From NCBI GenBank assembly GCA_938091935.1, contig CALKNV010000026.1, positions 1 through 64,000 on the forward strand: a stretch of 64,000 bases of DNA, written 5' to 3'. Each line of letters opens with the position of its first letter. Within the stretch, counting starts at the first letter, position 1. This document shows, in pieces, positions 40,069 to 48,891 of this stretch. Position numbers and translations under genes: made by a program. The DNA comes from an uncultured Pseudomonadales bacterium (GTDB lineage: Bacteria; Pseudomonadota; Gammaproteobacteria; Pseudomonadales; Pseudohongiellaceae). Under the pieces are notes generated by a model that ran no database searches, had not been told where the DNA came from, and saw only the letters and a list, made by a program, of their open reading frames with translations.

Positions 40069-40118
40069 ACTTTTAAAAGTTGGCAAACTAATTGCTTTTA
40101 TTCCGTGTATCGATACAC
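40069..40118. promoter_or_regulatory. Two perfect palindromes before the VNG-repeat gene
   Basis: acttttaaaagt (40069-40080) and gtgtatcgatacac (40105-40118), both perfect, end 35 bases before the ATG. They are candidate operator sites. The remainder of the 324-base gap (39829-40152) has no gene I can support. Confidence 0.4.
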
Positions 40119-40152
40119 CGAATTAGTAATTGAAACACTCGAGGAATTAGCC

Positions 40153-40821
40153 ATGCCAGCATTCAATCACGTCACACGCTTGGGCACTGCCACAGCCTTA
40201 TTGATGTTGTTAGGCAGTTATGTTTTTAGCGCTTCAGCTGATGCTGCGGAAGGGGATATTAGCCGGATTAACCAGGGCGTAACGGTTGACGCCGAGCAGC
40301 AAGTTGGAGACGTGTCGTCAGTAAACGGCAGCATTCGACTCGCAAGGGGGGCAGAGGCCGGAGAAGTCACCACCGTGAATGGATCGATTGAATTAGACGA
40401 TGGTGTGACTGTAACTGAGGCCGCCACGGTAAATGGTGGCATCCGCCTCGGCTCTGATGTGACGGTGAACGGCGAACTCTCTACAGTAAACGGCGGCATC
40501 AGGATCAATGCCGGATCTGTTGTGGCGCATAATATAGAAACCGTGAATGGCCGCGTCCATTTAGAGAGCGCCGTAATCAGACAAGATATAGTAACTTCAA
40601 ATGGTGATATCGACATCGTCGACGGCGCCATCGTCGAGGGTGACATCATTGTTGAAGGTCGTCGTCGCTGGTGGGATCGCCTGTTTGACTGGAATAATCG
40701 ACCTCCAAGAATTACTGTGGATGCCAGATCTTCAATTCAGGGTGACATCCATATCTATCGCGAAGTCAGACTGGAGATTGAAGACGGCGCCATAGTTGGA
40801 GACATAGTCGAACACTTTTAA
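40153..40821 (+). CDS. Exported VNG-repeat protein, polymer-forming-cytoskeletal/bactofilin-like beta-helix
   Basis: About 222 residues from the ATG at 40153, which follows GAGGAATTAGCC. The signal peptide (LLMLLGSYVFSASADA) leads to a repetitive domain. Five copies of a short strand motif are seen: VNGSIRL, VNGSIEL, VNGGIRL, VNGGIRI and VNGRVHL, spaced about 22-24 residues, then SNGDIDI and EGDIIVE. The pattern is that of a right-handed beta-helix and of DUF4097-type or polymer-forming proteins. A positively charged segment EGRRRWWDRLFDW interrupts the helix before a final IQGDIHIY strand. Probably periplasmic or outer-face; function unknown. Confidence 0.75.
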   Translation: MPAFNHVTRLGTATALLMLLGSYVFSASADAAEGDISRINQGVTVDAEQQVGDVSSVNGSIRLARGAEAGEVTTVNGSIELDDGVTVTEAATVNGGIRLGSDVTVNGELSTVNGGIRINAGSVVAHNIETVNGRVHLESAVIRQDIVTSNGDIDIVDGAIVEGDIIVEGRRRWWDRLFDWNNRPPRITVDARSSIQGDIHIYREVRLEIEDGAIVGDIVEHF

Positions 40822-40843
40822 ACGCGCAAAAACCTGATAACAA

Positions 40844-40882
40844 AAAAAGGCTGGGCGTTCTGACACCCAGCCTTTTTATTTT
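40844..40882 (+). terminator. Rho-independent terminator
   Basis: Stem aaaaaggctggg / cccagccttttt with a 10-base loop and a T-rich 3' side (tttttatttt). Confidence 0.88.
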
Positions 40883-40925
40883 GTAAGCGATGAACTACCT
40901 GATCACCGCTCACCGACACAAATAG

Positions 40926-41501
40926 CTATTCTTTGCGCTCGTAGTGTCCCATCAGCATACCGGTCGCCAGCACGTGGCCTTCCATTTCGGCCAACAATTC
41001 ATCTTTACCGAGCCCTGAATCAAGGTCTAACTCGTCGTCCAATGCGTAGATTCGGAAGTGATAGGCATGGAGATGACCGTTAGCCGGCGGACGCGGACCG
41101 AAGTAGCCAGGGCGACGCAGACCGTTGAGGCCATTAATTGTACCCTCAAGCCCATCAATGCTGAGTTCTGTATCACTGGGCAGACCGGCAGGTAAACCGG
41201 AAGCCGAAGCTGGAATGTTATACATGACCCAGTGAACGAACGGCTGCTCCATCATGCCGATTTCCACAACTTGAGGATCATCACAGATCAAGGCAAGTTG
41301 CTGAGTGCCAGCTGGAAGATCAGACCAGCTCAAGTCAATAGAGACGTTATCACCATAGGCCGAATTCGCCTCTGGCACCATGCCATGATGATCAAAAGCA
41401 GAGCTGGTTATGGTGATAGTTTCAGGAACATCTTGCGCATTGACCTGCAGTGCAAGACAACTCAATAGTAGAACAACCACCTTGGAATAGTACTTTTTCA
41501 T
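40926..41501 (-). CDS. YbhB/YbcL-type PEBP (Raf kinase inhibitor-like) protein, exported
   Basis: A 191-residue protein with a signal peptide (VVVLLLSCLALQVNAQ). The PEBP core has LALICDDPQVVEIG, then PFVHWVMYNIPASAS, the ligand-pocket segment GLRRPGYFGPRPPANGHLHA and YHFRIYALDDELDL. The conserved DDPD-like and GxxGPxPPxGxxHxYxF patterns are present. Function in bacteria is not established; the export signal suggests a periplasmic role. Confidence 0.93.
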   Translation of the reverse strand: MKKYYSKVVVLLLSCLALQVNAQDVPETITITSSAFDHHGMVPEANSAYGDNVSIDLSWSDLPAGTQQLALICDDPQVVEIGMMEQPFVHWVMYNIPASASGLPAGLPSDTELSIDGLEGTINGLNGLRRPGYFGPRPPANGHLHAYHFRIYALDDELDLDSGLGKDELLAEMEGHVLATGMLMGHYERKE

Positions 41502-41631
41502 TTTCTCTCCTCGTAGAAACTCAGTTTGGGGAATACTGTCTTGTTTTCACTACTTGAATTATCGTCTTCTCGTGTAACTCTCTATATCTATTTAGTGAGC
41601 CGCTCAGATAGTTGCTTACATAGCTGCCTAG

Positions 41632-43278
41632 CTATTTCTTAAGCACCAACTCCACTTCTTCGGCGCGATCACGCAACAAGTATTTTTGCACCTTACCCGT
41701 TGATGTTTTATCTATGGGTCCAAAAACTACCTTTTTAGGAATTTTGAAGCCAGCCATTTCTTCCCGACAGTAGGCGATTAATTCTTCGACGCCCAATTCC
41801 TGGCCTTGTTTTAGAGTGACGAAGGCACAGGGTACCTCACCCCACTTGGGATCTGTACTGGCCACCACAGCAGCTTCCAGAATCTTGGGATGTTTGAATA
41901 GCACGGACTCTATCTCCAGTGAGGAAATATTCTCACCACCAGAGATGATGATGTCTTTTGAACGGTCTTTTATCTGGGCGTAACCATCTTCGTGCCAAAC
42001 TGCAAGATCCCCTGAGTGGAACCAGCCACCCGCGAATGACTCCTGCGTCGTCGCCGGATTCTTCAGGTATCCTTTCATCACCAGATTGCCGCGCATGAAT
42101 ATCTCACCCATGGTCTTGCCATCCTTGGGAACTGGCTCCAAAGTCTCTGGGTCCGCCACCATCATTTCATCCTGTAGCGGCGCGCGCACACCCTGGCGCG
42201 CCAGCAATTCTGCCCTCACATCTATGCTCAGCGCTGACCATTCATCGTGGGGAGCGCATACTACACAAGGACCATAAGTCTCAGTCAATCCATAGACGTG
42301 CGAGACATTGAATCCCATTCCCTCAATGCCAGCTATGACCGCAGCCGGCGGCGCTGCGCCGGCGGTCATCGCACTCACTTTGTGTGCCACTCCCTGCTTG
42401 AGCTCGTCCGCCGCATTGATTAGTGTGTTGAGCACAACTGGCGCACCGCAGAAATGCGTGACTTCATGGGATTTGATGGCGGCGAATATAGCGTCATCCC
42501 TCACATGCCGTAAACAGACACTGGTACCTGTTACTGCCGCAAGCGTCCAGGGAAAACACCAGCCGTTGCAATGAAACATGGGCAGCGTCCACAGATAGAC
42601 TGGGTGTGCCGTCATGTCCCAGCACATCGCCATGGAAACTGCATTGAGATAGGCACCTCGATGATGAAAAACCACACCCTTGGGATTGCCCGTGGTTCCG
42701 GAGGTGTAATTCAGGGAAATAGCCTGCCATTCATCTCCGATTTGAAAACAGCGGAACTCTGGGTCGCCAGTTTTCAGCATATCTTCATAGATTTTCTCGC
42801 CAAGCAGTTCCCCACCTGAAAAATAGGGATCATCTATGTCGATCACCACAGGCTTATGAGCCACGAGCTCCAGCGCTGCCTTGATGGTGTCGCTGTATTC
42901 ACGGTCTGTAAACAGCACCTTGGTTTCCGCATGATCCAGAATAAATGCTATGGCCTTGGCATCCAGTCGAACATTCAGTGCGTTAAGCACGGCTCCCGTC
43001 ATGGGCACACCAAAATGAGCCTCAAACGTCTCCGGCGTGTTTGCCCCCATAAAGGAAACGGTGTCACCTTCACCGATACCCATCCTGGTCAGTGCTGAAG
43101 CCAGCAAGCAACAGCGCTGATAGGTCTCTGCCCAGGTGTAACGAGTCTCTCCATGAATCACGGAGATGCGGTCGGGATAAACGCTGGCGCTACGCTCAAT
43201 AAAACTCAGAGGGGTTAAGGGAGCGAAATTGGCCTGGTTCATATCCAGGTTCTGCTCGTAAATATTGTTCGCACTCAT
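41632..43278 (-). CDS. AMP-forming acyl-CoA synthetase
   Basis: A 548-residue ANL-superfamily ligase that activates a carboxylic acid to its acyl-CoA. P-loop LNYTSGTTGNPKGVVFHH, A5 motif HVYGLTETYGPC, A7 GWFHSGDLAVWHEDGY, and A10 catalytic Lys in KTSTGKVQKYLLR. The overall form, with the PMFHCNGWCFPW segment, matches the medium-chain/3-methylmercaptopropionyl (DmdB-like) group rather than acetyl-CoA synthetase. The substrate cannot be fixed from sequence. Single gene. Confidence 0.92.
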   Translation of the reverse strand: MSANNIYEQNLDMNQANFAPLTPLSFIERSASVYPDRISVIHGETRYTWAETYQRCCLLASALTRMGIGEGDTVSFMGANTPETFEAHFGVPMTGAVLNALNVRLDAKAIAFILDHAETKVLFTDREYSDTIKAALELVAHKPVVIDIDDPYFSGGELLGEKIYEDMLKTGDPEFRCFQIGDEWQAISLNYTSGTTGNPKGVVFHHRGAYLNAVSMAMCWDMTAHPVYLWTLPMFHCNGWCFPWTLAAVTGTSVCLRHVRDDAIFAAIKSHEVTHFCGAPVVLNTLINAADELKQGVAHKVSAMTAGAAPPAAVIAGIEGMGFNVSHVYGLTETYGPCVVCAPHDEWSALSIDVRAELLARQGVRAPLQDEMMVADPETLEPVPKDGKTMGEIFMRGNLVMKGYLKNPATTQESFAGGWFHSGDLAVWHEDGYAQIKDRSKDIIISGGENISSLEIESVLFKHPKILEAAVVASTDPKWGEVPCAFVTLKQGQELGVEELIAYCREEMAGFKIPKKVVFGPIDKTSTGKVQKYLLRDRAEEVELVLKK

Positions 43279-43384
43279 GTTGTACTTTTATACCTGTTTG
43301 CTTTTATCTTGTTTTACCCTAATTACACTGATATTCAGCCTGATCTGGGACATCAGTCGCTTTTACCCTGTTACTGCCTCTAAC

Positions 43385-45148
43385 TCACATAAAGTCCATG
43401 TCGCCGGCAGTTAACCACCAGGCGCCATAAAGCGTTTCTGCATCAGGCCCCCGATTCCAGCTGTTACAGGGTATCTCAATCCCAAGTTCATTCACAACGC
43501 AATCCGGCAGCTGCACCGCCTCTTGCCAGGCCTTCGTAATCCAGATTTTCAGCGCCTTGCCCTGCCACTGCTTGTGGCAAAAAATCGCGATTTCGCCCAA
43601 CATCAGTTTGATGTCAGCTTTAGGAGTGATCAGATCCATGAGCAATAGCTCTTCGCCATGGGCCTTGAGGACGAAAAACGCTCTGATTTGCCCGGCCTTA
43701 TCGCAAACAAAGTAAGGATGATAGAGCCCTCTTTGGTAGAAGGGATGCTGAAAGTATCGGTACTTCAGGTAGTTGGAATCTCGAATACCAATTATCCCAT
43801 CCCCAAATGCAGTGGCCATTTGCTGCCAAAGTTCATCGATTGCATCCGACTGCTGTTGATCCTTGAGATTGGCAACTTCTACTTGCAGGGTTGACACCGA
43901 TTCATCCAATGCCTGGAAAACCAGCTCAAGAAAGTCATCCGTTTTTTCATACAGGCCCAACCGCAGCGCAATATTCATTGCTTTCTGGTTGGGAAATCCA
44001 AACCCGAGCAGCTGTCTCACCGTATTTCCGATTTCCCGCTCGAGAAAAGTTGCGGCCGTTTTAAAAAAAAGACTGCGCTTGCCATAGTGACGCCTGATTT
44101 CAGGCAAAACCATCACGTCACAAACCTGAATCGCCACATTCGGTTGGCCAAAATAGAGAATTTCACGTGGTGCGCCACCGTAGTGCGAAACGATATTGCC
44201 GCCAGGTTCAGCTCGGGCAACTACGCATCGACCATTGCCTTTTTGATACTTCCAATGCCACTGCTCTTGATCAAATTCAGTATCGAAGCTCTCTTCGAAT
44301 AGACGTTTAAGTTCAGCCGAAGCAAAACTATCTATGTCACCGAATTCAGCATTAGCGTATTCGCCCAATGACTCTCCATCTTTTCGAAACTTGAATACCC
44401 GCAGTGTGCGCCTACCATCCTCGAATTCCGTTGCAATAGACCGTAACTCTGAGACGGCAGAACCCAGAATTGCCCTATCAATCTCAGTGTTTGAGAGAAT
44501 TTTCGCTTGCAGCGCATCAGCCCTCTGCTCAAGGGCCCGAACAGATGCCAGTCCAGCCTCTGAATAATTATGCTCCTCAAGTAATTGAAAGCCGAGACGC
44601 TTGGATAACTGGCGCAGCGAACTCAAGTTTGCGAGCGCAGACCGCTCGATACGCGAATCGTCATCCAGGTATTCACCAAACAACAGCAGCTCTCCATTTT
44701 TGGTAAGAACTCGTTTTGCTTCAGTTAGAAGCGCCAGTTGCTCCAGATAAGGAACCGTTCCTTCCACAACGATTGCCCCCCGGGAGTCAGCGTCCAGACT
44801 GGCAAGACCGGCAGGACCTGTCCCTAAAGTTAAATTCTCGTTGCGACTAGCCGCTGGTAGCAACCCAGCGGAATAGTCCGATACCAGCCACTGGGCTTGG
44901 ACCTCGTCCTCAGCCAACTCCGCCACGAGAATTCGCAGACTGATGCCTGCCAGAACAACCGGACCATTGAGATTTGAAGCGACATAAGGTTTCAGCGTTC
45001 GCAGGAATCGCTGCTGCGCCGCCGCCAGCGATTCATCGAATGGCCCCAGGCCGTAACAAATGGCACCCGGGGGTTCGGCTTCAAGCTGCTGCACTATAGA
45101 TAGCAAGGTCAATAAGGCTGAGCCTGGGCTGTTGGAATGTGCTGACAA
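43385..45148 (-). CDS. Fusion of methyltransferase-like and GNAT-like domains
   Basis: A 587-residue protein (TTG start) in two parts. Residues about 30-215 look like a degenerate class I methyltransferase: the segment AIVVEGTVPYLEQLALLTEA then LTKNGELLLFGEYL and RLGFQLLEEHNYSEAGL resembles the late strands and the typical C-terminal end of such folds, but no clear SAM-binding GxGxG is seen. Residues about 285-480 resemble a GNAT acetyltransferase (LPEIRRHYGKRSLFFKTA, FGFPNQKAMNIALRLGLYE, the latter similar to the GFxNxxA pattern of surface-sugar acetyltransferases). Substrate unknown; possibly a surface polysaccharide or secondary metabolite. Confidence 0.6.
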   Translation of the reverse strand: MSAHSNSPGSALLTLLSIVQQLEAEPPGAICYGLGPFDESLAAAQQRFLRTLKPYVASNLNGPVVLAGISLRILVAELAEDEVQAQWLVSDYSAGLLPAASRNENLTLGTGPAGLASLDADSRGAIVVEGTVPYLEQLALLTEAKRVLTKNGELLLFGEYLDDDSRIERSALANLSSLRQLSKRLGFQLLEEHNYSEAGLASVRALEQRADALQAKILSNTEIDRAILGSAVSELRSIATEFEDGRRTLRVFKFRKDGESLGEYANAEFGDIDSFASAELKRLFEESFDTEFDQEQWHWKYQKGNGRCVVARAEPGGNIVSHYGGAPREILYFGQPNVAIQVCDVMVLPEIRRHYGKRSLFFKTAATFLEREIGNTVRQLLGFGFPNQKAMNIALRLGLYEKTDDFLELVFQALDESVSTLQVEVANLKDQQQSDAIDELWQQMATAFGDGIIGIRDSNYLKYRYFQHPFYQRGLYHPYFVCDKAGQIRAFFVLKAHGEELLLMDLITPKADIKLMLGEIAIFCHKQWQGKALKIWITKAWQEAVQLPDCVVNELGIEIPCNSWNRGPDAETLYGAWWLTAGDMDFM

Positions 45149-45292
45149 AATATGGTTCTTCAGGGCTTAACCCGATAGCTTAGGAGCGTTGCAATATACC
45201 CCGCCGTTGCGTTTCCCGCCAGCGACAGCGCAAAGCACTTAAGCAGGTTGAAAGCTTCACGCAGTGCTGCTGCTTTGGGCTAGAATAGGCCC

Positions 45293-46624
45293 ATGCGTGA
45301 AAAAACCAAATGGCTGAGAATATTGGAATCACTGGTTCCTGAAGGGCTGGACCAATCCGCCCTGGCCCGACTTGGCCTGCAGCGTCTCTTGCTGCTGCGT
45401 GCGCTTATCACAGTTCTCAGCGCTGTCGGTGTAGTAATTTTTCAGAGCCTTTCCAGCATCACCGTACCCGCCAGCCTGATCATTGCACTGCTACTAGTAA
45501 TTGCGCTCTCACTGGGATTTGGATTCTGGCGCTTAAAAGTGGATACCGTTATTAGCCAACGCGAACTATTCGGTCACCTGCTTGTGGATGTTGTGGTGTT
45601 GACGGTATTGCTCAGTAGCACCGGGGGTGCAAGCAACCCACTAATATCCTATTTACTGGTCCTACTAGCGGTTACCGCCACTATCTTACCAAGGGGATTT
45701 ATTTATACATTCACGCTAGGCGGCATCCTGATTTATAGCTACTTCCTGCTGCGGGACATTAGCTCAGGACACGCTATGCCCATGGGATCCATGGATCGAG
45801 ATAGAATCTTTGAGCTTCACCTGGTAGGCATGTGGATTATCTTCTCGGTTAGCGCCGTTCTCATATCGGTGTTCCTCACCCGCATGTCGGCGGCCATCAG
45901 GGACAGGGAAGTGACCCTGGCAGTGGCCAGAGAGAACGAGTTGCGCAATGAGCAATTGGTTGCGATTGGCACCCTGGCTGCAGGTACAGCGCACGCCCTG
46001 GGAACTCCCTTGTCAACCATGTCCGTGCTGCTCACTGAGCTAGACAACCTCGATGAAGAGCAGCTAAAAGCCAGCCATGTCAAAGAAGATATCTCTGTGC
46101 TTCGGCAGCAGGTCGTGCGCTGTAAGGACTCCCTTAACCAGCTGATTCGTTATTACCACAAGGATAATCCCGCCGAGGAAGAAAGCCTGCTGTTGTCAGA
46201 CTTTGCTTAAGATATCTCTGACTACATCACCAACATTCATCCCTCTGCCAAAGTTAACTTTGTTGTAGAGACCGAGGCAGACCCGGTTGTAATTTCAGAT
46301 CAGAGCGTCAAACATGCCGTGATCAATATCGTTGAAAACGGCATCAAGGCGGCGAAACAGGAAGTTAACGTAAGCTTCAGATTGAGCGACAATTCCCAGA
46401 TTGAAATCTCAATTGATGACGATGGGCCAGGAATCCCTGCGAAAGTCATGGAGAATATGGGAGAGCCTTTCATCTCGACCAGAAAGGACAGTATGGGTCT
46501 AGGTATATTCCTGGCCAACGCAGCGATTCAGCGCATTGGGGGCAGCATTGAAATGTTCAACCTCAAAGCGGGTGGCGCATTAACACTCATACGACTTCCC
46601 ATGGCAGAAATCCAGGAAGCTTGA
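45293..46624 (+). pseudogene. regB: RegB/PrrB-type redox sensor kinase interrupted by an in-frame TAA
   Basis: The two frames 45293-46210 and 46211-46624 are in the same phase and together give a RegB-length kinase of about 443 residues, with a single TAA at 46208-46210. The first part has six membrane spans, the quinone-site motif GGASNPLISYLLVL at 111-124, and the phospho-acceptor His234 in GTAHALGTPLST. The second part carries the N-box INIVENGIKAA, DDDGPGIP and MGLGIFLANAAI of the ATPase domain. The stop replaces a codon in LSDFA-x-DISDY and is one transition from CAA. No upstream ribosome site exists for the second part, which would start inside the N-box. Either a recent pseudogene, a read-through codon or a sequence error. 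Confidence 0.8.
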
Positions 46625-46649
46625 AATGCCGGGAACAGAGAGCTAGTCA

Positions 46650-47240
46650 ATGAGCGACGCCGATCAACAGGCGCGAATGCTGCTGGTTGAAGACGACGAA
46701 GTCTTTGCCAGGGTAGTTGCCCGCGCACTGAGTCAGCGCAGCTATGACGTGGCACACGCGGTCGACAACCCTTCCGCACACCAACTCATCAACTCCCATA
46801 CATTCAATCTGGCAATTCTAGATCTGAATCTTGGGGGAGAATCTTCCCTGGAACTGATTGAACCCCTCAAAACCAGGAATCCAGCAATTCGAATTCTGAT
46901 TCTGACTGGCTATGCCAGCATCGCCACTGCGGTGGAGGCCATCAAACTGGGCGCCGACAATTACCTTGCAAAACCTGCTGATACCGATGAGATACTCACT
47001 GCCCTGCTAGACAGTAGTAAACTCGGCGAAGCAAGCAAAACTGACGTGTCTAGAATGGAACCCATGTCGGTAAGGCGACTGGAGTGGGAGCATATTCAGA
47101 AAGTCTTGAAAGAGAATGATGGCAATATTTCTGCCACTGCCAGGCAGCTTAAGATGCATCGCCGAACCCTGCAGCGCAAACTGCAAAAAAAAACCGGTCG
47201 CAAGATGAGTCCTGGTTTTAAGTCGACGATTTGCGCCTGA
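46650..47240 (+). CDS. regA: RegA/PrrA-type response regulator
   Basis: A 196-residue response regulator. The receiver domain has LLVEDDEVF and phospho-acceptor Asp58 in LAILDLNLGGESS, which closely matches the RegA LDLxLGGxS signature; Lys in YLAKPAD. A Fis-type helix-turn-helix ends the protein (GNISATARQLKMHRRTLQRK). In alphaproteobacteria and pseudomonads RegA/PrrA/RoxR controls respiratory and redox genes. It lies 25 bases after the broken kinase and is itself intact, so selection may retain it with another phospho-donor. Confidence 0.93.
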   Translation: MSDADQQARMLLVEDDEVFARVVARALSQRSYDVAHAVDNPSAHQLINSHTFNLAILDLNLGGESSLELIEPLKTRNPAIRILILTGYASIATAVEAIKLGADNYLAKPADTDEILTALLDSSKLGEASKTDVSRMEPMSVRRLEWEHIQKVLKENDGNISATARQLKMHRRTLQRKLQKKTGRKMSPGFKSTICA

Positions 47241-47463
47241 TAATGAGCGCCAGGGCGGCCGCTGCGGCACTGGCCAGTTCGACGTAAAGTAATCGCAGCG
47301 TGAAACTGTCAAAATTCCCTTCGACGAGAATTCCCCACGCCCTTGCGCTTGCGAGCGCAGCGTAACTAAGCAGGAACAAGACCAGAGCCGGTTCCTCAAA
47401 CCTCTCCTGCACTGCACCTAATAGAGAGTAAAGCGCCAGCGTCCCCATCAGTCCGATATACAT
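47218..47463 (-). CDS. DUF4345-like membrane protein, start codon missing
   Basis: From the ATG at 47463 there are 81 residues with three hydrophobic segments (GLMGTLALYSLLGAVQ, ALVLFLLSYAALASARAW and the C-terminal helix). The frame is open back to 47724, and the residues encoded upstream of this ATG read TRLYPGFYLLANGLLYAVL and FAPRVWFANLGIELVDEL, which look like the expected first span of this family, so the true gene is probably about 130 residues. No ATG, GTG or TTG occurs in frame there; an out-of-frame ATG at 47662 would need a frameshift. Its 3' end overlaps the end of regA by 23 bases, convergently. Confidence 0.55.
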   Translation of the reverse strand: MYIGLMGTLALYSLLGAVQERFEEPALVLFLLSYAALASARAWGILVEGNFDSFTLRLLYVELASAAAAALALIIRRKSST

Positions 47464-47713
47464 TGCCTTTAGCTCGGTGTAACCAAGCTCATCAACAAGC
47501 TCTATGCCGAGATTGGCAAACCAGACTCTCGGGGCAAACAGGAATAGTGCCGTTAGAACCGCATACAGCAGCCCGTTCGCCAGCAGGTAGAACCCAGGAT
47601 AAAGCCGCGTGAAAGAGTTTACGGGAAGGTCCCTCGTAGTTTGCGATGTTGCTGAGCAACATTTCAGGGTAGTACTACTGGATTTCGCGCAATCTGGATT
47701 TGCGCTAATCGCT

Positions 47714-48505
47714 TCAGCGTCGGGTTAATGGCGCCATGCTGAGGTGCCGTCCCCCATCCACGATCAGGGTTTCGCCGGTAACAACCTGCGGACCCGTGAC
47801 GAAATGCAGAATGGCATCGGCGACAGTCTCCGGAGTGGCCGTAACCCCTAGTGGCGCATTATCCCGATTGAATGCCATGAGTTTGGCGTAACGTTCTTCA
47901 CCGAAACCTTCTCGCAACCATTCACCCTCTATGAAACCAGGGCACACGGCATTGATTCGTAATTTCGGACCCAGCGCCCTTGCCAGGGAAAGAGTCATGG
48001 TCACCATAGCGCCTTTTGAGGCCGCATAAGCCACACAACTGCCTATCCCGGTCACGCCTGCCGTTGATGCCACATTGACCACAGCGCCGCCATCTTCCTG
48101 GGACTGCATCGCCGACGCAACCGCGCGCACCATTTGATAGGCCCCAATCACGTTAACCCCATAGATGCGCTGGAAGTCCGCTGCATCCAATCCATCCAGG
48201 TTGTCGTGATCCACAAACTTGGTGGTGCCCGCGTTGTTAACCAATACGTCGATGCGGCCCCATTTTTCCAAAGCTGCCTGCGCCATTGCCCGGCAGTCAG
48301 CATCCTCTGCAACGTTTGCCTGCACTACGAGGGTTTCAACTCCCGCCTGCTCGCAGTCACTAGCCACAGCATTGGCGCCATCCGCGTTGCTGTTGAAATT
48401 GATCACCACATGACAACCCATTGAGGCCAAAAGGCGAGCAGTTGCTGCGCCTACGCCGCTACTGGATCCGGTAACAATGGCCACGCGATTATTTAAGTCT
48501 TTCAC
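47714..48505 (-). CDS. Short-chain dehydrogenase/reductase
   Basis: A classical SDR of about 263 residues. NAD(P)-binding TGSSSGVG is at 12-19 counted from the GTG at 48505, NNAG at the usual place (LVNNAGTTKFV), catalytic YAASK (VAYAASKGAM), and PG of the C-terminal side (NAVCPGFIEG). The longer frame to 48694 is rejected: AGGA lies eight bases before the GTG and the family N-terminus begins there. Similar to FabG-like oxidoreductases; substrate unknown. Confidence 0.9.
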   Translation of the reverse strand: MKDLNNRVAIVTGSSSGVGAATARLLASMGCHVVINFNSNADGANAVASDCEQAGVETLVVQANVAEDADCRAMAQAALEKWGRIDVLVNNAGTTKFVDHDNLDGLDAADFQRIYGVNVIGAYQMVRAVASAMQSQEDGGAVVNVASTAGVTGIGSCVAYAASKGAMVTMTLSLARALGPKLRINAVCPGFIEGEWLREGFGEERYAKLMAFNRDNAPLGVTATPETVADAILHFVTGPQVVTGETLIVDGGRHLSMAPLTRR

Positions 48506-48705
48506 TATGCTGTCCTGATAAATTGGTTCATAAATGTAGATGTGAAAGCTAGCATAAAACCGGATTAATTCCCGCACTCGGCAGATATGGCTGCAAGCCA
48601 ATGCTTCTGGGGATGAAATGAGTGAAATGGGAGATAGTAAGTTGTTGCAACGAGTAATTATTCCGTTACAATAGGTAACACTTTTTTGGGGCATGCCAAC
48701 CTTAA

Positions 48706-48739
48706 TATGTCCCAGTATTAAAAAAGTCTCTGGGACATA
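48706..48739. promoter_or_regulatory. Inverted repeat before the RND efflux operon
   Basis: Perfect 10-base arms tatgtcccag / ctgggacata separated by 14 AT-rich bases, in the 386-base gap 48506-48891. No U-tract follows on either strand, so an operator is more likely than a terminator. A shorter dyad gttac-N5-gtaac lies at 48665-48679. No gene is supported in this gap. Confidence 0.5.
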
Positions 48740-48891
48740 AAAAATCCAAGTACAGGGATCGTTTTTCTAGCAAATTTAGATGAACCGGGCTGCGTCAGTT
48801 GCCGTATCGCAGGTATATCCCACAAGCCCAGTTAACAATTTCTGGTGGCGCGCGGATCTCCGCTCGTCCCTCATAAAGGCTGGAGGCCTCA

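Noticed and set aside
46319-46624. Independent kinase ATPase-domain gene
   Set aside because: Same phase as the preceding kinase frame, starts inside the N-box and lacks a ribosome site; better explained as part of a broken gene.
48508-48694. N-terminal extension of the short-chain dehydrogenase
   Set aside because: Sequence unlike the family, whereas the GTG at 48505 has a ribosome site and gives the standard N-terminus.
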